Shown here piece after piece: positions 36,612 through 45,409 of a stretch of 64,000 bases of DNA. The stretch is from Thermoplasmata archaeon. Lineage in GTDB: Archaea > Thermoplasmatota > Thermoplasmata > Thermoplasmatales > Thermoplasmataceae. The stretch is taken from positions 81,973 through 145,972 of the forward strand of contig JAJZXB010000003.1 in NCBI GenBank assembly GCA_021846395.1, in the 5' to 3' direction. A program made the position numbers and the translations under genes. The notes beneath the pieces were generated by a model. It was given only the letters and a program-made list of their open reading frames with translations. It did not search any database and had not been told where the DNA came from. Each line of letters begins with the position of its first letter. The first letter of the stretch is position 1.

Positions 36612-36851
36612 AAATAATGATTGCAATACCACTATTTAATATTATATGATGGGGAATTCCAGAATACTTGTGATATAAAAGTAAGGAAATAGGTAGAATA
36701 ATTATCCCTTCTGTGGGCGTAGAGAATTTCAAAGAAATGCATATTCCTTCTATTTCTTTAACGTTATATAACTTAAACTTTAAAATTATGCGATGTATAT
36801 CTTCCACATTTTGAATGAAATATATTATTAATAATAAAAATATCATGATTT

Positions 36852-39503
36852 ATGAATAGTCTTGTGGTTGCAAATCCGGGTACTGGTAAAACAACTCAAA
36901 TTTCAAATGAAATAGTAAATTTATTAAATAAAGGGGTAAAGCCAGAAGATATATTATGTATAACATTTACAAATAATGCTGTTAGGGAAATGCAGGTTAA
37001 GATAGATAGGGCACTAAAAGCCAGCAACATAACGAATATAACTGCCTATGATATAAAAATCATGACCTTCCATGGCTTTGCGTATGAACAGCAGGATGAT
37101 TACGAGACGGATATTATCTCATACAATATGATAAGATATCTCGTGTACAGAAAGTTAACGGAATTAAAGGCATTTCATTATTCCAGAGAATATGTCATCA
37201 ATGAAATCATACCGAAAATTGAAAATGCAATAAGGTACATAAAAAGTTTTGGAATAATGCCTGGCGATATTTTAAAAAATAAAGATGCAATTATGGAAAG
37301 CATTCAAAGGATGCACAGTTCCAGAAATATAAGAAATCTGGACGTTGAGGAAGAACTGTATTTATTTGATTATTTTTATGAAGCTTTCGATTATTATGAA
37401 AAAAATAAAAAAAATTATGATTTCAATGATTTATTGTTTGAATATTATAAAAAGGGGAATAGAATAAAATATGATTATATTTTCGTTGATGAGTTGCAGG
37501 ATGTTAACCAGATTGAAGCAAGAATAGCAATGTCATCTGGAGAAAATAAATATTTTGTAGGTGATAAAAAGCAATCAATTTTCGGATTTCAGGGAGGGGC
37601 TTTATCTGTTTTTAAGGAATTGCTTAACGATAAAAGCTTTAATAGAGAAGTGCTTGATAAAAATTACAGGAGTACAGAAAAAATACTTGATTATTCAAGG
37701 AAATTCTATACAAAATATGATGGTGAATCAGATGAATTGAAAAATTTCCGTGGCCAGGGAAAAGATGGGGATAAGGTTAAAATTCTGGTTTCTGAGGAGC
37801 CTGAATCGTCAATAATATCAATTTTAAACAGTATAAGCAACAATGATAAATCGGTTGGAATTCTAGCCAGAACAAATGACCAGATCGATAAAATTTCAAA
37901 TTTACTGGATAATTACAATATAGAATACAGCAGCGATTCAAATATACATACTACAAATGAGGCAAAAAAGGACATAATAAACTTTTTAAAGGGACTATTT
38001 TATGATGATACAGACAATATAATACCGGCAATATTTTCACCATTTTCAGGAATTTCACTTAAAAATGCCTTTGAAATTTCAGAATTTCTGAGGGATAACG
38101 GGACCATAATAGACCAGTATAGCAAAAATAATCCTTTTTTCAAATTAAAAAATGAAAAGTTTACCACGGAGACAATTTACAGTATTTTTGATAAACAGAT
38201 TTTGCCCGTTGCAACATCCATAAATGAAGAGTACTTTCTCACCGCCGCTACAATAAAATCATCTTTGAGGGATTTTTTTGATTTGAATAGTAGTTTTACA
38301 AGAAAGGAGTTCTTTGATTATCTTGACCTCTCATACTCAGAAAATTATGAACCAGGAAAGGAGAGGCAAATAATACTGACTACCGTTCATAAGGCAAAGG
38401 GCAAGGAATTTGATACAGTGATATATGTACCTAAAAAAACAAGAAAAACGGATTCCTACATAGATATAATAACCACTTCGATAATAAATAAAGTAAAAAA
38501 TATAGATGTGGAGAATGAACTGAACAATGAAGATATAAGAATAGATTTTGTTGCTTTTACCAGGGCCAAAAATAATCTATATATAGCAACAAAACAGAAA
38601 GAGGCTGATTTTTATTATATCCCTGAATATTCAGAAAAGGAAATTGTTGAAAATTTTTCATTGCCCGTTCCGAAAAAGTCAAGATATAATGAGGCATATT
38701 TCCAGTTTGTGGCAGGCAATTATGATGATGCAAGGGATATTTTAAATCAGGATAATACATGGCTTAAAGACCGCATCTATAATTTTTTCAGAACAAAAAA
38801 TGTATTGTCGTTTTCCTTGATAAATCTTGTTGATAATCCATTCTGGCTCATGAAAAATTACATACTGAAATTAAATGAAAAAACTCCTGCCCTTTATTAT
38901 GGACTTAATGCCCACGAAATGGCAGAAATGTTATATAAAAATGAGTTGAACAGGGAAAATCTTGATGAGGAACAGAAGGTTCTTGCTTCCAATATCGAAG
39001 AGGTCAATAACCAAATAAAGAATACATTCAATGCTGAACAAATAGGTTCAGAAGTATCTGCAGTTGCAAAAATAAATGAAATGTTTCCAGAATTCAAAAA
39101 TGCAGATGACTCATTGATGTTTTTTGGAAAACTGGATGCAGTATTCGGCAACGAAGATGAATATATCGTACTTGATTATAAAACAGATAAAAAAACAACT
39201 AATGCACCACACCATAGGGTTCAATTGCTTTCCTACAAAACACTGTATTCAACTAAAAATAATATAGATATGAATAAAGTTCACATTGCACTGGGATATA
39301 TAAGTCTAAAAGGGAATGTCAATACGCACAAAATTGCAAAGGGAATAATATATAAAGAACCGAACAGTTATTCTGAAAAAAAATTGAAGGGATACATATC
39401 AAGATTTATAGAATACAGAAATAACCCTGATCAATTTATTGAAGATTTCAAAAATTACAGTTGTGAAGATACGCTATTCAAAAGATTGGCTTCAATATTA
39501 TAA
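36852..39503 (+). CDS. UvrD-like superfamily 1 helicase with C-terminal PD-(D/E)XK nuclease
   Basis: 883 residues. Helicase part: Walker A ANPGTGKTTQ at residue 7, motif Ia ITFTNNAVREMQ, motif II IFVDELQDVNQ near 207, motif III GDKKQSIFGFQGG, motif IV region LDKNYRSTEKIL, motif V LTTVHKAKGKEFD, and motif VI VAFTRAKNNLYIA. After ~620 comes a RecB-type nuclease ending with GKLDAVFG and YIVLDYKTDKKT (catalytic D and DxK). No four-Cys iron-sulfur cluster is evident. This combination fits AddA/RecB-like end processing. The last stop codon lies within the inverted repeat of the following insertion sequence, so the original C-terminus may differ slightly. Confidence 0.85.
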   Translation: MNSLVVANPGTGKTTQISNEIVNLLNKGVKPEDILCITFTNNAVREMQVKIDRALKASNITNITAYDIKIMTFHGFAYEQQDDYETDIISYNMIRYLVYRKLTELKAFHYSREYVINEIIPKIENAIRYIKSFGIMPGDILKNKDAIMESIQRMHSSRNIRNLDVEEELYLFDYFYEAFDYYEKNKKNYDFNDLLFEYYKKGNRIKYDYIFVDELQDVNQIEARIAMSSGENKYFVGDKKQSIFGFQGGALSVFKELLNDKSFNREVLDKNYRSTEKILDYSRKFYTKYDGESDELKNFRGQGKDGDKVKILVSEEPESSIISILNSISNNDKSVGILARTNDQIDKISNLLDNYNIEYSSDSNIHTTNEAKKDIINFLKGLFYDDTDNIIPAIFSPFSGISLKNAFEISEFLRDNGTIIDQYSKNNPFFKLKNEKFTTETIYSIFDKQILPVATSINEEYFLTAATIKSSLRDFFDLNSSFTRKEFFDYLDLSYSENYEPGKERQIILTTVHKAKGKEFDTVIYVPKKTRKTDSYIDIITTSIINKVKNIDVENELNNEDIRIDFVAFTRAKNNLYIATKQKEADFYYIPEYSEKEIVENFSLPVPKKSRYNEAYFQFVAGNYDDARDILNQDNTWLKDRIYNFFRTKNVLSFSLINLVDNPFWLMKNYILKLNEKTPALYYGLNAHEMAEMLYKNELNRENLDEEQKVLASNIEEVNNQIKNTFNAEQIGSEVSAVAKINEMFPEFKNADDSLMFFGKLDAVFGNEDEYIVLDYKTDKKTTNAPHHRVQLLSYKTLYSTKNNIDMNKVHIALGYISLKGNVNTHKIAKGIIYKEPNSYSEKKLKGYISRFIEYRNNPDQFIEDFKNYSCEDTLFKRLASIL

Positions 39504-39535
39504 CCTTACCTCCCAGTTTTTAGGTACATGATCTA
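39498..39535 (+). repeat. Left terminal inverted repeat of the IS4/IS1634-like element
   Basis: Pairs with 41129-41166 in inverted orientation, with about six mismatches over 38 bases. Includes the TAA stop of the helicase gene. Confidence 0.8.
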
Positions 39536-39596
39536 CTTTTATATTTCCTGAACTCTTATTATTCAATGGTTTTAAGAAAAGCAATATGTATATAGT

Positions 39597-41144
39597 ATGT
39601 ACCTATTTAGGTATATATTGAATACCTACACAAGAAAGAAGGTTATAAACGGTAAAGAGTATTTCTACGAGATGACACCATACTATGATAAGGAAACAAA
39701 AAAGATAAGGTACCACAGCAGGTACCTTGGTGTCAGCAATGGCAGTGGAATAGGGAAGGTAAGGGCACGTATGCCAAGGAATATATTCACCTATGGACCA
39801 TTCATCCCCGTATTGAGGATTGTAAGGAAAATGGGCATTGATAAGATGCTTGAATCACTCCTCAGCAATGAGGACAAGAACATGTTATTGGCACTTGCAA
39901 TTGCAAGGGCAGTCAGATCTCTTCCAATGGACCTTGTCCACACATGGTATGAAGGCACTTACCTTGCAAGGGAACTGCCATGCACAATAACATCACAGAG
40001 GATATCCAGGCTGATGGAATATATTGGCAACAGCAATATACCTGACCGTTTCTTTTCATTACTTGCAGGGAAAATAAAACCTGAGTCATCGTTATTCTAT
40101 GATATTACATCCATTGCATCGTATTCATCAAACAGCATGTTTGAATATGGGCATGCAAAGGACAATATAGACCTTCCTGAAATAAATATGTCACTGATAA
40201 TGGAGAGGAAGAGTTCTACCCCATTCTTCTTTGAAATATATCCAGGAAGCATTGTTGATGTATCAACGCTTGAACTGTCATTGAAGAGGGTTGAGAACCT
40301 TGCATCAAACATGGTAATTATACTTGACCGTGGATTCTTCTCCCTGGACAACCTCAAACTATTAAGCAGGTATGGGTACATAATTGCAGCAACATATTCC
40401 AGGAAGGAGATAAAGCATGTATTCTCCTCCAATTTAAGAAAACTTGATTCAGCCAACAACACATTCATGTACTATGGAAAAGCAATATTTGCAATGGATG
40501 TAGAATTCTCCATAGCAGGCATGGAGTTGAAGGGGTACCTGTACCATGACATTGAACTGGAAAGCAAAGAGAGAATAGCATTCCACAGGAAACTCAGGGA
40601 GATCATTGATGCTGCTGGAAGGGCCGTGCCCAAAACTGGAAAATCTGCACAGTCCCAGCAGATAAAAACCATAGCTGGTGGATATGGGAAGTTCATCTCA
40701 GCAACAGTTAAGGATGGGAAATATGTTGTGCATGCAAGGAACAATGCAATATCACAGAAAGAGAACAGGATGGGGAGATTCCTCCTTGTTTATAAGGGTG
40801 AATACACCCCAGTGGAATGCCTTAATTTATACAGGGACAAAGACCATGTGGAGAAGGCATTTGAGATATTAAAGACTGATCTTGATATATTTCCATTGAG
40901 GACAGGGACACCTGCAACAACTAAAGGACTCATATTTGTGCTATTTATCTCACTGATACTCAGGCTCAGAATAAGGAAGATGATGTCAGAATCAGGGTTG
41001 AGCAGGAAATACTCCATTGATAAGGCATTCCTTGAACTGGAGAAACTCCAGATGATTGATATTGATGGAAAACTTGTAGAAAGGGAGAGGACAAAAAAGC
41101 AGAAAGAAATCCTTGATGCCCTGGAATCTATATCATGTACCTAA
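39597..41144 (+). CDS. DDE transposase (IS4 superfamily, IS1634-like)
   Basis: 515 residues. A DDE triad can be proposed: first Asp in FYDITSIASYS near residue 169, second in MVIILDRGFFSLDN near 244, and Glu in the C-terminal YRDKDHVEKAFEILKTD, which is the YREK-type signature of the IS4 superfamily. The N-terminal part begins with strands (YEMTPYYDKETKKIRYHSRY) common to IS1634 members. The frame is intact, so the element may be active. Base use is somewhat richer in G+C than the neighbouring genes, as expected for a mobile gene. Confidence 0.85.
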   Translation: MYLFRYILNTYTRKKVINGKEYFYEMTPYYDKETKKIRYHSRYLGVSNGSGIGKVRARMPRNIFTYGPFIPVLRIVRKMGIDKMLESLLSNEDKNMLLALAIARAVRSLPMDLVHTWYEGTYLARELPCTITSQRISRLMEYIGNSNIPDRFFSLLAGKIKPESSLFYDITSIASYSSNSMFEYGHAKDNIDLPEINMSLIMERKSSTPFFFEIYPGSIVDVSTLELSLKRVENLASNMVIILDRGFFSLDNLKLLSRYGYIIAATYSRKEIKHVFSSNLRKLDSANNTFMYYGKAIFAMDVEFSIAGMELKGYLYHDIELESKERIAFHRKLREIIDAAGRAVPKTGKSAQSQQIKTIAGGYGKFISATVKDGKYVVHARNNAISQKENRMGRFLLVYKGEYTPVECLNLYRDKDHVEKAFEILKTDLDIFPLRTGTPATTKGLIFVLFISLILRLRIRKMMSESGLSRKYSIDKAFLELEKLQMIDIDGKLVERERTKKQKEILDALESISCT

Positions 41145-41166
41145 ATGCAGGGAGTTCAGGTTATAA
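41129..41166 (-). repeat. Right terminal inverted repeat of the IS4/IS1634-like element
   Basis: Mirror of 39498-39535. It contains the transposase stop codon. The 90 bases after it, up to the next gene, hold no recognised feature except a short open run with KYCKNHKEWLSDNG. Confidence 0.8.
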
Positions 41167-41255
41167 CCTACAAATATTGTAAAAACCACAAAGAATGGCT
41201 GTCAGATAATGGCAGTATCCTCACAACAATAAATATTTTAATAAATAATAGATAT

Positions 41256-42212
41256 CTATGAAATGTTTTTTATTTCATAAATCGGTTCAACGCCGGAAAG
41301 TATGTTGATTAAATTTTTTACTGCAACATATGCCATTTTGTCCCGTGTTTCGACTGTGGCACTTCCAAGATGTGGAGTAACTATAACATTATCCATTTTC
41401 GTCAAAGGATTTTCACTGTTTAGCGGTTCGCTTTCAAATACATCAAGGGCTGCACCCTTTATTATTTTATTATCAAGCGCCTTTATCAGGTCATTTTCAT
41501 TGATAACCTTACCCCTTGTGCCATTTATAATAAATGCAGATTTTTTCATTTTTAAAAATTTATCGTAATCCATAAAATGATGGGTTTCCTTATTGTAATC
41601 CATACATAATGCAACATAATCAGATTTTTGCAACAGTTCATCAAGGCTTACATACTCTGCATCAACATCGTGCCTGTGTTTACTATAGTATATACATTTC
41701 ATATTAAAACCGTGGGCTCTTTGAAGCATTGCTCTGCCAATTCGGCCCATGCCTATAATTCCAAGTGTTGCCCCAGAAACATCAGTACCAAGCATGAATT
41801 GCGGGTACCATCCTGCTTCCCATTTATTATTGCGTATTAATTTATCACCTTCAACTACTCTTCTTGCAATGGCAATCATAAGTCCAAATATCATATCTGC
41901 GGTGGAGTCTGTAAGAACTTCCGGAGTGTTTGTTACCCTGATTCCTTTGGAAAGTGCATATTTTACATCTATATGATCATACCCCACACTGTATGTACTT
42001 ATAACTTCAAGGTTTTCCGCATAGTTCAGGATTTCCCTATCAATTTTATCAGTAAGCGTTATCAATATTCCATTAGCATCCTTTATGTTATTCAGAAGCC
42101 ATTTTTCGGAATTTTCATTTTCAGGCCTTATTTTAACCTCGTAATTTTTTATTTCGTTCAGATAATTTCCAGGAAGCTTATGGGTTACAAGTATTTTTTT
42201 CACATATATCAT
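41256..42212 (-). CDS. D-isomer-specific 2-hydroxyacid dehydrogenase
   Basis: 318 residues. NAD(P)-binding motif LGIIGMGRIGRAMLQRA near residue 148, substrate Arg in FIINGTRGKVINENDL, Glu in AALDVFESEPL, and the acid His in VIVTPHLGSATVETRD near 285. The whole resembles archaeal glyoxylate/hydroxypyruvate reductases, so reduction of glyoxylate or hydroxypyruvate is the best guess. Single gene, with its promoter beside the TnpB element. Confidence 0.88.
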   Translation of the reverse strand: MIYVKKILVTHKLPGNYLNEIKNYEVKIRPENENSEKWLLNNIKDANGILITLTDKIDREILNYAENLEVISTYSVGYDHIDVKYALSKGIRVTNTPEVLTDSTADMIFGLMIAIARRVVEGDKLIRNNKWEAGWYPQFMLGTDVSGATLGIIGMGRIGRAMLQRAHGFNMKCIYYSKHRHDVDAEYVSLDELLQKSDYVALCMDYNKETHHFMDYDKFLKMKKSAFIINGTRGKVINENDLIKALDNKIIKGAALDVFESEPLNSENPLTKMDNVIVTPHLGSATVETRDKMAYVAVKNLINILSGVEPIYEIKNIS

Positions 42213-42314
42213 AATTTAATTCATTATAAATAATTTTCATTGATTTTCAAACATGCATACTATCACCTTTGAGAATTTATCCATTGTTTCTGGTTTATAA
42301 TGAAGCCTTATCTT

Positions 42315-42450
42315 GTGAACTACTTCACGTTAAAACGATGAAGCTTCCTATATCAACCACAAAGCTTGCCTTAACGCATGGAATACTGTTTAGGTATTCC
42401 ATCATGCAGGTATAGGCTTTCATGTCCATAGGCGTAAATTTCCTACGTTC
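42315..42450 (-). ncRNA. Predicted omega/reRNA scaffold at the right end
   Basis: In IS200/IS605 elements the 3' end of tnpB and the right end are transcribed as a guide RNA scaffold for TnpB, with the guide taken from the flank. Here the region before 42315 on the minus strand fits that position, with paired segments CTTCA...TGAAG and GTGAA...TTCAC near its end. The guide would begin at 42314 with AAGATAAGGCTTC. This is placed by analogy only; its upstream limit is not known. Confidence 0.35.
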
Positions 42451-43572
42451 CGCAGGTACCATATATTCTAATATATTTATTGATGCATTTAGATCCCGAT
42501 CAATAGAGATATTGCATGATTCACAGTTGAATGTTCTTTCCTTCAGAGGCATCTTCTGCCTGTGATTGCATTTAGAGCATACCTGTGATGTGGGTGTATA
42601 TCTTGGAACAACCTTAGGAGTACGTGATTTTCTCTTTAAATCATCCATTATTCCTCCTATTGCTGATCCTTGAATCTTTCTTCCCCACAATCTCATCCAT
42701 CCTTTTATGGGATCATTCTGGAATGCAATTGTCTCAAAACTATTTGTTATAATATTAACTATCTTATTTCTAGCATCCTTCTTCTTCTGTGTTATATTAT
42801 TATACTCTTTATTTAATTTATTCAGTGTTTTATACCAGTTCTTCCCATGCTGTTTTCTACGTGATAGTTCTTTATGAAGTTTTATAGCCTTCCCTGTTAG
42901 TGGTATATCTTCATTAATGATTATTCCATTTGATAGTGTTAATGAACTTTTAATACCGAAATCAATACCAATACCATTATCAGAATATATTATATCTTTT
43001 ATTCCAGTAAATGTTGATATATAGATAAAATAATCCCCATTTCTAGATTCAAGTGTTGCATTAGCTATATCAGCATCTTTTGGTATCTGTTCAATACCGG
43101 AAACCTTTAACTTGCCTATCCTCTGAATTCTAACATATTTGCCTGAAATATTGTATGTATTTTTATATTGCTTCAATGGTATTGAGTATATTCTCTTTTT
43201 GAAATGAAGTTTTCCGATCTTATTGCCATTCTTCTTTGAATTTGAAAGACCCTTTATGCTATCCTTAGTTTTATCAATAATTTCCTGTTTCATCTGTGAT
43301 GATAATAACAATATATCTCTATCTTCATAATGGCCCTTTACCTTTATCTTAACTTTATTAATCCTGTAATCCTGGTTATAAATATCATCTTCTGATAAGA
43401 TATAATTATAAAACCACTTTGCCTCAAGAAAGATACGGTTAATGTTATTTACCTTTGTTTTGCCCAGATGGGATATATCTATTTTCAGTTCATAGGATAT
43501 GCATGTCTGTGACTTCCTCCTTTCCCTTGTATCACGTATAGATTTGCTAATTTTATCTGATTTCTCAGACAT
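42325..43572 (-). CDS. tnpB: TnpB, RNA-guided nuclease-like protein with altered RuvC-II residue
   Basis: 415 residues from the ATG at 43572 (a TTG at 43587 is possible). RuvC-I is GIGIDFGIKSS (Asp ~204). The RuvC-II segment reads IAFQNDPIKGW, with Gln ~285 where most TnpBs have Glu. The four-Cys zinc finger is CSKC...CESC (about 332-353), and RuvC-III is SIDRDLNASINIL (Asp ~358). TnpB normally cuts DNA next to the TAM using an RNA guide. The Gln could mean a displaced glutamate, as in some TnpB/Fanzor groups, or loss of cutting. Its start overlaps a 38-codon ORF by eight bases. Confidence 0.9.
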   Translation of the reverse strand: MSEKSDKISKSIRDTRERRKSQTCISYELKIDISHLGKTKVNNINRIFLEAKWFYNYILSEDDIYNQDYRINKVKIKVKGHYEDRDILLLSSQMKQEIIDKTKDSIKGLSNSKKNGNKIGKLHFKKRIYSIPLKQYKNTYNISGKYVRIQRIGKLKVSGIEQIPKDADIANATLESRNGDYFIYISTFTGIKDIIYSDNGIGIDFGIKSSLTLSNGIIINEDIPLTGKAIKLHKELSRRKQHGKNWYKTLNKLNKEYNNITQKKKDARNKIVNIITNSFETIAFQNDPIKGWMRLWGRKIQGSAIGGIMDDLKRKSRTPKVVPRYTPTSQVCSKCNHRQKMPLKERTFNCESCNISIDRDLNASINILEYMVPAERRKFTPMDMKAYTCMMEYLNSIPCVKASFVVDIGSFIVLT

Positions 43573-43681
43573 GGTTCTGTTCCCCAATATGTTTATTTAC
43601 AGTTTCCAATATTACCACACTCATAGATGAATACCTATCTTTAAAAGGACCTATAGGCTTTATCGGCTGTGATATCTTCAT
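43565..43681 (-). CDS. Conserved 38-aa ORF upstream of tnpB
   Basis: Reads MKISQPIKPIGPFKDRYSSM and ends EQNHV; its TGA overlaps the tnpB ATG. The same frame, length and overlap are kept in the shortened copy (17094-17210) despite about nine residue differences, so the frame has been maintained or the copies are young. No motif is recognised. It may be a translated leader that couples tnpB translation, or the last piece of a lost tnpA. Confidence 0.45.
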   Translation of the reverse strand: MKISQPIKPIGPFKDRYSSMSVVILETVNKHIGEQNHV

Positions 43682-43772
43682 ATATCGAAAATATGCAATT
43701 CAATAATATGAATATTTGCACTTCATCCACATCGCAAGCTCAGTGGCTTTCGTGCTTTAAATCATTTGTAAA

Positions 43773-44726
43773 TATCCCAGACATGGCGGTTAATGACCTT
43801 TTTTCATATTTTATAACGCACTCTTTTGGCTGTGCCATTGCCATGAAATTTGTATTCAATGACATATACAAGGGCGAGTGTAATTCTACTTGTTTTTAAT
43901 AGAACACAGATTTTATAGACTGGAGTGGAATATTGCCATTATTGAAAGGCTTTTATATAAATAAATGTATATGTGAACCAAGTATTAAGCATGCTGTACA
44001 AATTTATGGCAATTATGTTATATAATTAAATACTGTTATCTATATAAATAAAAACAAAACAATTAACGATGTGCATATGATTGATGTGTAAAATATGTTT
44101 TTTAGATGTGAATTTTATATTTTCCCCATCATAATATGCTGCATCACACATTTCATCTGAATATTGTTCTGTTCTCAGTTTTCCGGATACTATATCCTCC
44201 TTACCATTCTCAACAAGCTCAATTGCAATATTTATTAAGATACCGTTATTACTCAAGTATTCTCCTGATGCTGATAATCTCCGCTGATTTGTTATAACTG
44301 CAAAATCCATTCTTCAGCTATGTTAGAATGCCTGATCCTAATCCTTAATCGATCCGAAGACTGCCCTAAATTTTGATTTTATTCCTCTTCGATTGATCAT
44401 TAAGCTGAGACTGGCATGTTCATCGAGCATCATACACTTTCCAAGATCGTGAGTGAAATGCACCAGACATATCATCCCTATGTCAGAAAGCATATCTGGA
44501 CACTTGCCAGATATTGTGCCTTAATGAATGCCAAATCGGATCTTTATGGATTGCAGAATGAAATTTCAATAAGAAATGTGTATAATGTGTGTAGTGCCGT
44601 CACTTCCCACTACGTTCTTTAAAGCATTTGCAAGCGAAAACATCATGATAATTCCGTGGTAGGGCATTCGCCATAATGCCAATAAAAAGTATTATTAATT
44701 TGTTTTCAATGTGCAAAGGAGAGAAC
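43773..44726. other. Decayed region between the TnpB element and dedA
   Basis: About 950 nt without a complete recognisable gene. A minus-strand frame at 44026-44310 (94 codons, starting MDFAVITNQRRLSASGEYLS) may be a small or broken gene. Upstream of it in the minus direction, a run at about 44350-44510 reads MICLVHFTHDLGKCMMLDEH and ends with a stop before 44340. An antisense plus frame (44416-44622) covers the same DNA, so at most one is real. The mixture of broken frames beside two mobile elements suggests a graveyard of insertions. Confidence 0.4.
44026..44310 (-). pseudogene. 94-codon hypothetical frame, possibly broken
   Basis: The N-terminal ~70 residues (IAIELVENGKEDIVSGKLRT, AAYYDGENIKFTSKK) look protein-like; the last ~25 (HILHINHMHIVNCFVFIYID) look like AT-rich read-through after a frame change. 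Not recognised. No clear promoter. Confidence 0.3.
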
Positions 44727-45383
44727 TTGAGTATAATAACATTAATCGCTGTAGATCTTATTAAAATCGTGGAAAATGTAATTGTAAGCATGGGATATCC
44801 AGGTGTTTTCATCTTGATGTTGCTTGAAGGTATGCTATTGCCAATACCGTCTGAGGTTGTTATGACCTTTTCTGGCTATCTGGCTTTTAATGGCTTTTTT
44901 GGTCCTTTTAACCCATTTGTGTCAGTTGCAATACTTCTTGTTGTGGGTTCAGTGAGCGATCTTATTGGAGCACTGATTGCATATGCCATTGGTAAGTACG
45001 GAGGGGATCCATTTATTATCAAATATGGTAAATACTTTCTTCTTAAAAAAGATACAATAGATAGAACCAAGGTTTGGTTTGAAAAATATGGTGACCTGTC
45101 AGTATTTACAACAAGATTCATACCGATTTTCAGAACTTTTATTTCAATTCCTGCGGGCATTGCAACAATGGATGTGAAGAGATTTTCATTTTTTACTTTA
45201 ATCGGAGATGTAATATTTAATATAATATTGATATATCTTGGCATAGTTCTTGGTTCCCACTGGGCAATACTTTTACAATACTTTAACCAGCTTTCTTATA
45301 TAGGGGTTGTATTATTTGTTGTTGTAGTAATATACGTATATTTGAAACTCAAAAATAGAAGCACAGATAAAACAAATAAATAA
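44727..45383 (+). CDS. DedA-family membrane protein
   Basis: 218 residues from the TTG at 44727, chosen because AAAGGAGAG lies just upstream (44715-44723); upstream in-frame ATGs at 44709 and 44676 have no such site. About five membrane helices. DedA signatures: ESxxxPxPSE-like LEGMLLPIPSEVVM, GDLIGA-like SVSDLIGALIAYAIGKYGG, the central Lys/Asp segment, FTTRFIPIFRTFISIPAGIA and FIG/D...LG ending. Family members are thought to be lipid scramblases or proton-coupled membrane homeostasis proteins. The following MFS gene starts 26 nt later. Confidence 0.85.
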   Translation: MSIITLIAVDLIKIVENVIVSMGYPGVFILMLLEGMLLPIPSEVVMTFSGYLAFNGFFGPFNPFVSVAILLVVGSVSDLIGALIAYAIGKYGGDPFIIKYGKYFLLKKDTIDRTKVWFEKYGDLSVFTTRFIPIFRTFISIPAGIATMDVKRFSFFTLIGDVIFNIILIYLGIVLGSHWAILLQYFNQLSYIGVVLFVVVVIYVYLKLKNRSTDKTNK

Positions 45384-45409
45384 TATATTGGTAAAGTATA
45401 TAGAGAATT

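Larger units (their letters stand above)
39498..41166 (+). mobile_element. Complete DDE insertion sequence (IS4/IS1634-like)
   Basis: About 1669 bp bounded by imperfect 38-bp inverted repeats at 39498-39535 and 41129-41166; the outer TTATAACCT and the inner TTTAGGTACATGAT are identical on both sides. It carries one intact transposase gene. The left repeat contains the helicase stop codon and the right repeat contains the transposase stop. I do not see a convincing target-site duplication; AATATT occurs near both ends but not in exact register. Confidence 0.82.
42315..43767 (-). mobile_element. IS200/IS605-superfamily element with tnpB, no tnpA
   Basis: 1453 bp. Ends are fixed by comparison with the shortened copy at 16924-17296. 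The left end (43767, upstream of tnpB) follows TTTAC on the element strand, in line with TTAC-type targets; AAGC...GCTT near it can form a small hairpin. The right end (42315) is the hairpin GTGAACTACTTCAC (42315-42328), which includes the tnpB stop. There are no inverted repeats or target duplications, as expected for this superfamily. No Y1 transposase is present, so movement would need one in trans. Confidence 0.85.
42237..43803 (-). pseudogene. Decayed coding fragment split by the TnpB element
   Basis: If the element 42315-43767 is removed, the flanks join into one minus-strand frame. It reads KKVINRHVWDIY before the joint (43768-43803) and KIRLHYKPETMDKFSKVIVC after it (ending at the TGA at 42237-42239). 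A stop lies directly upstream of the first part, so only a remnant remains. The identity is unknown; it may be part of an older transposase or lost gene. Support is only that the frame passes through the joint and reads like protein. Confidence 0.25.

Noticed and set aside
39538..39640. CRISPR-like repetition of GGTACAT/ATGTACC words
   Set aside because: Only a few short words linked to the inverted repeat of the insertion sequence; no regular spacers.
44416..44622. 68-codon plus-strand frame
   Set aside because: The opposite strand reads equally or more like protein in this region; neither is supported well enough to call a gene.
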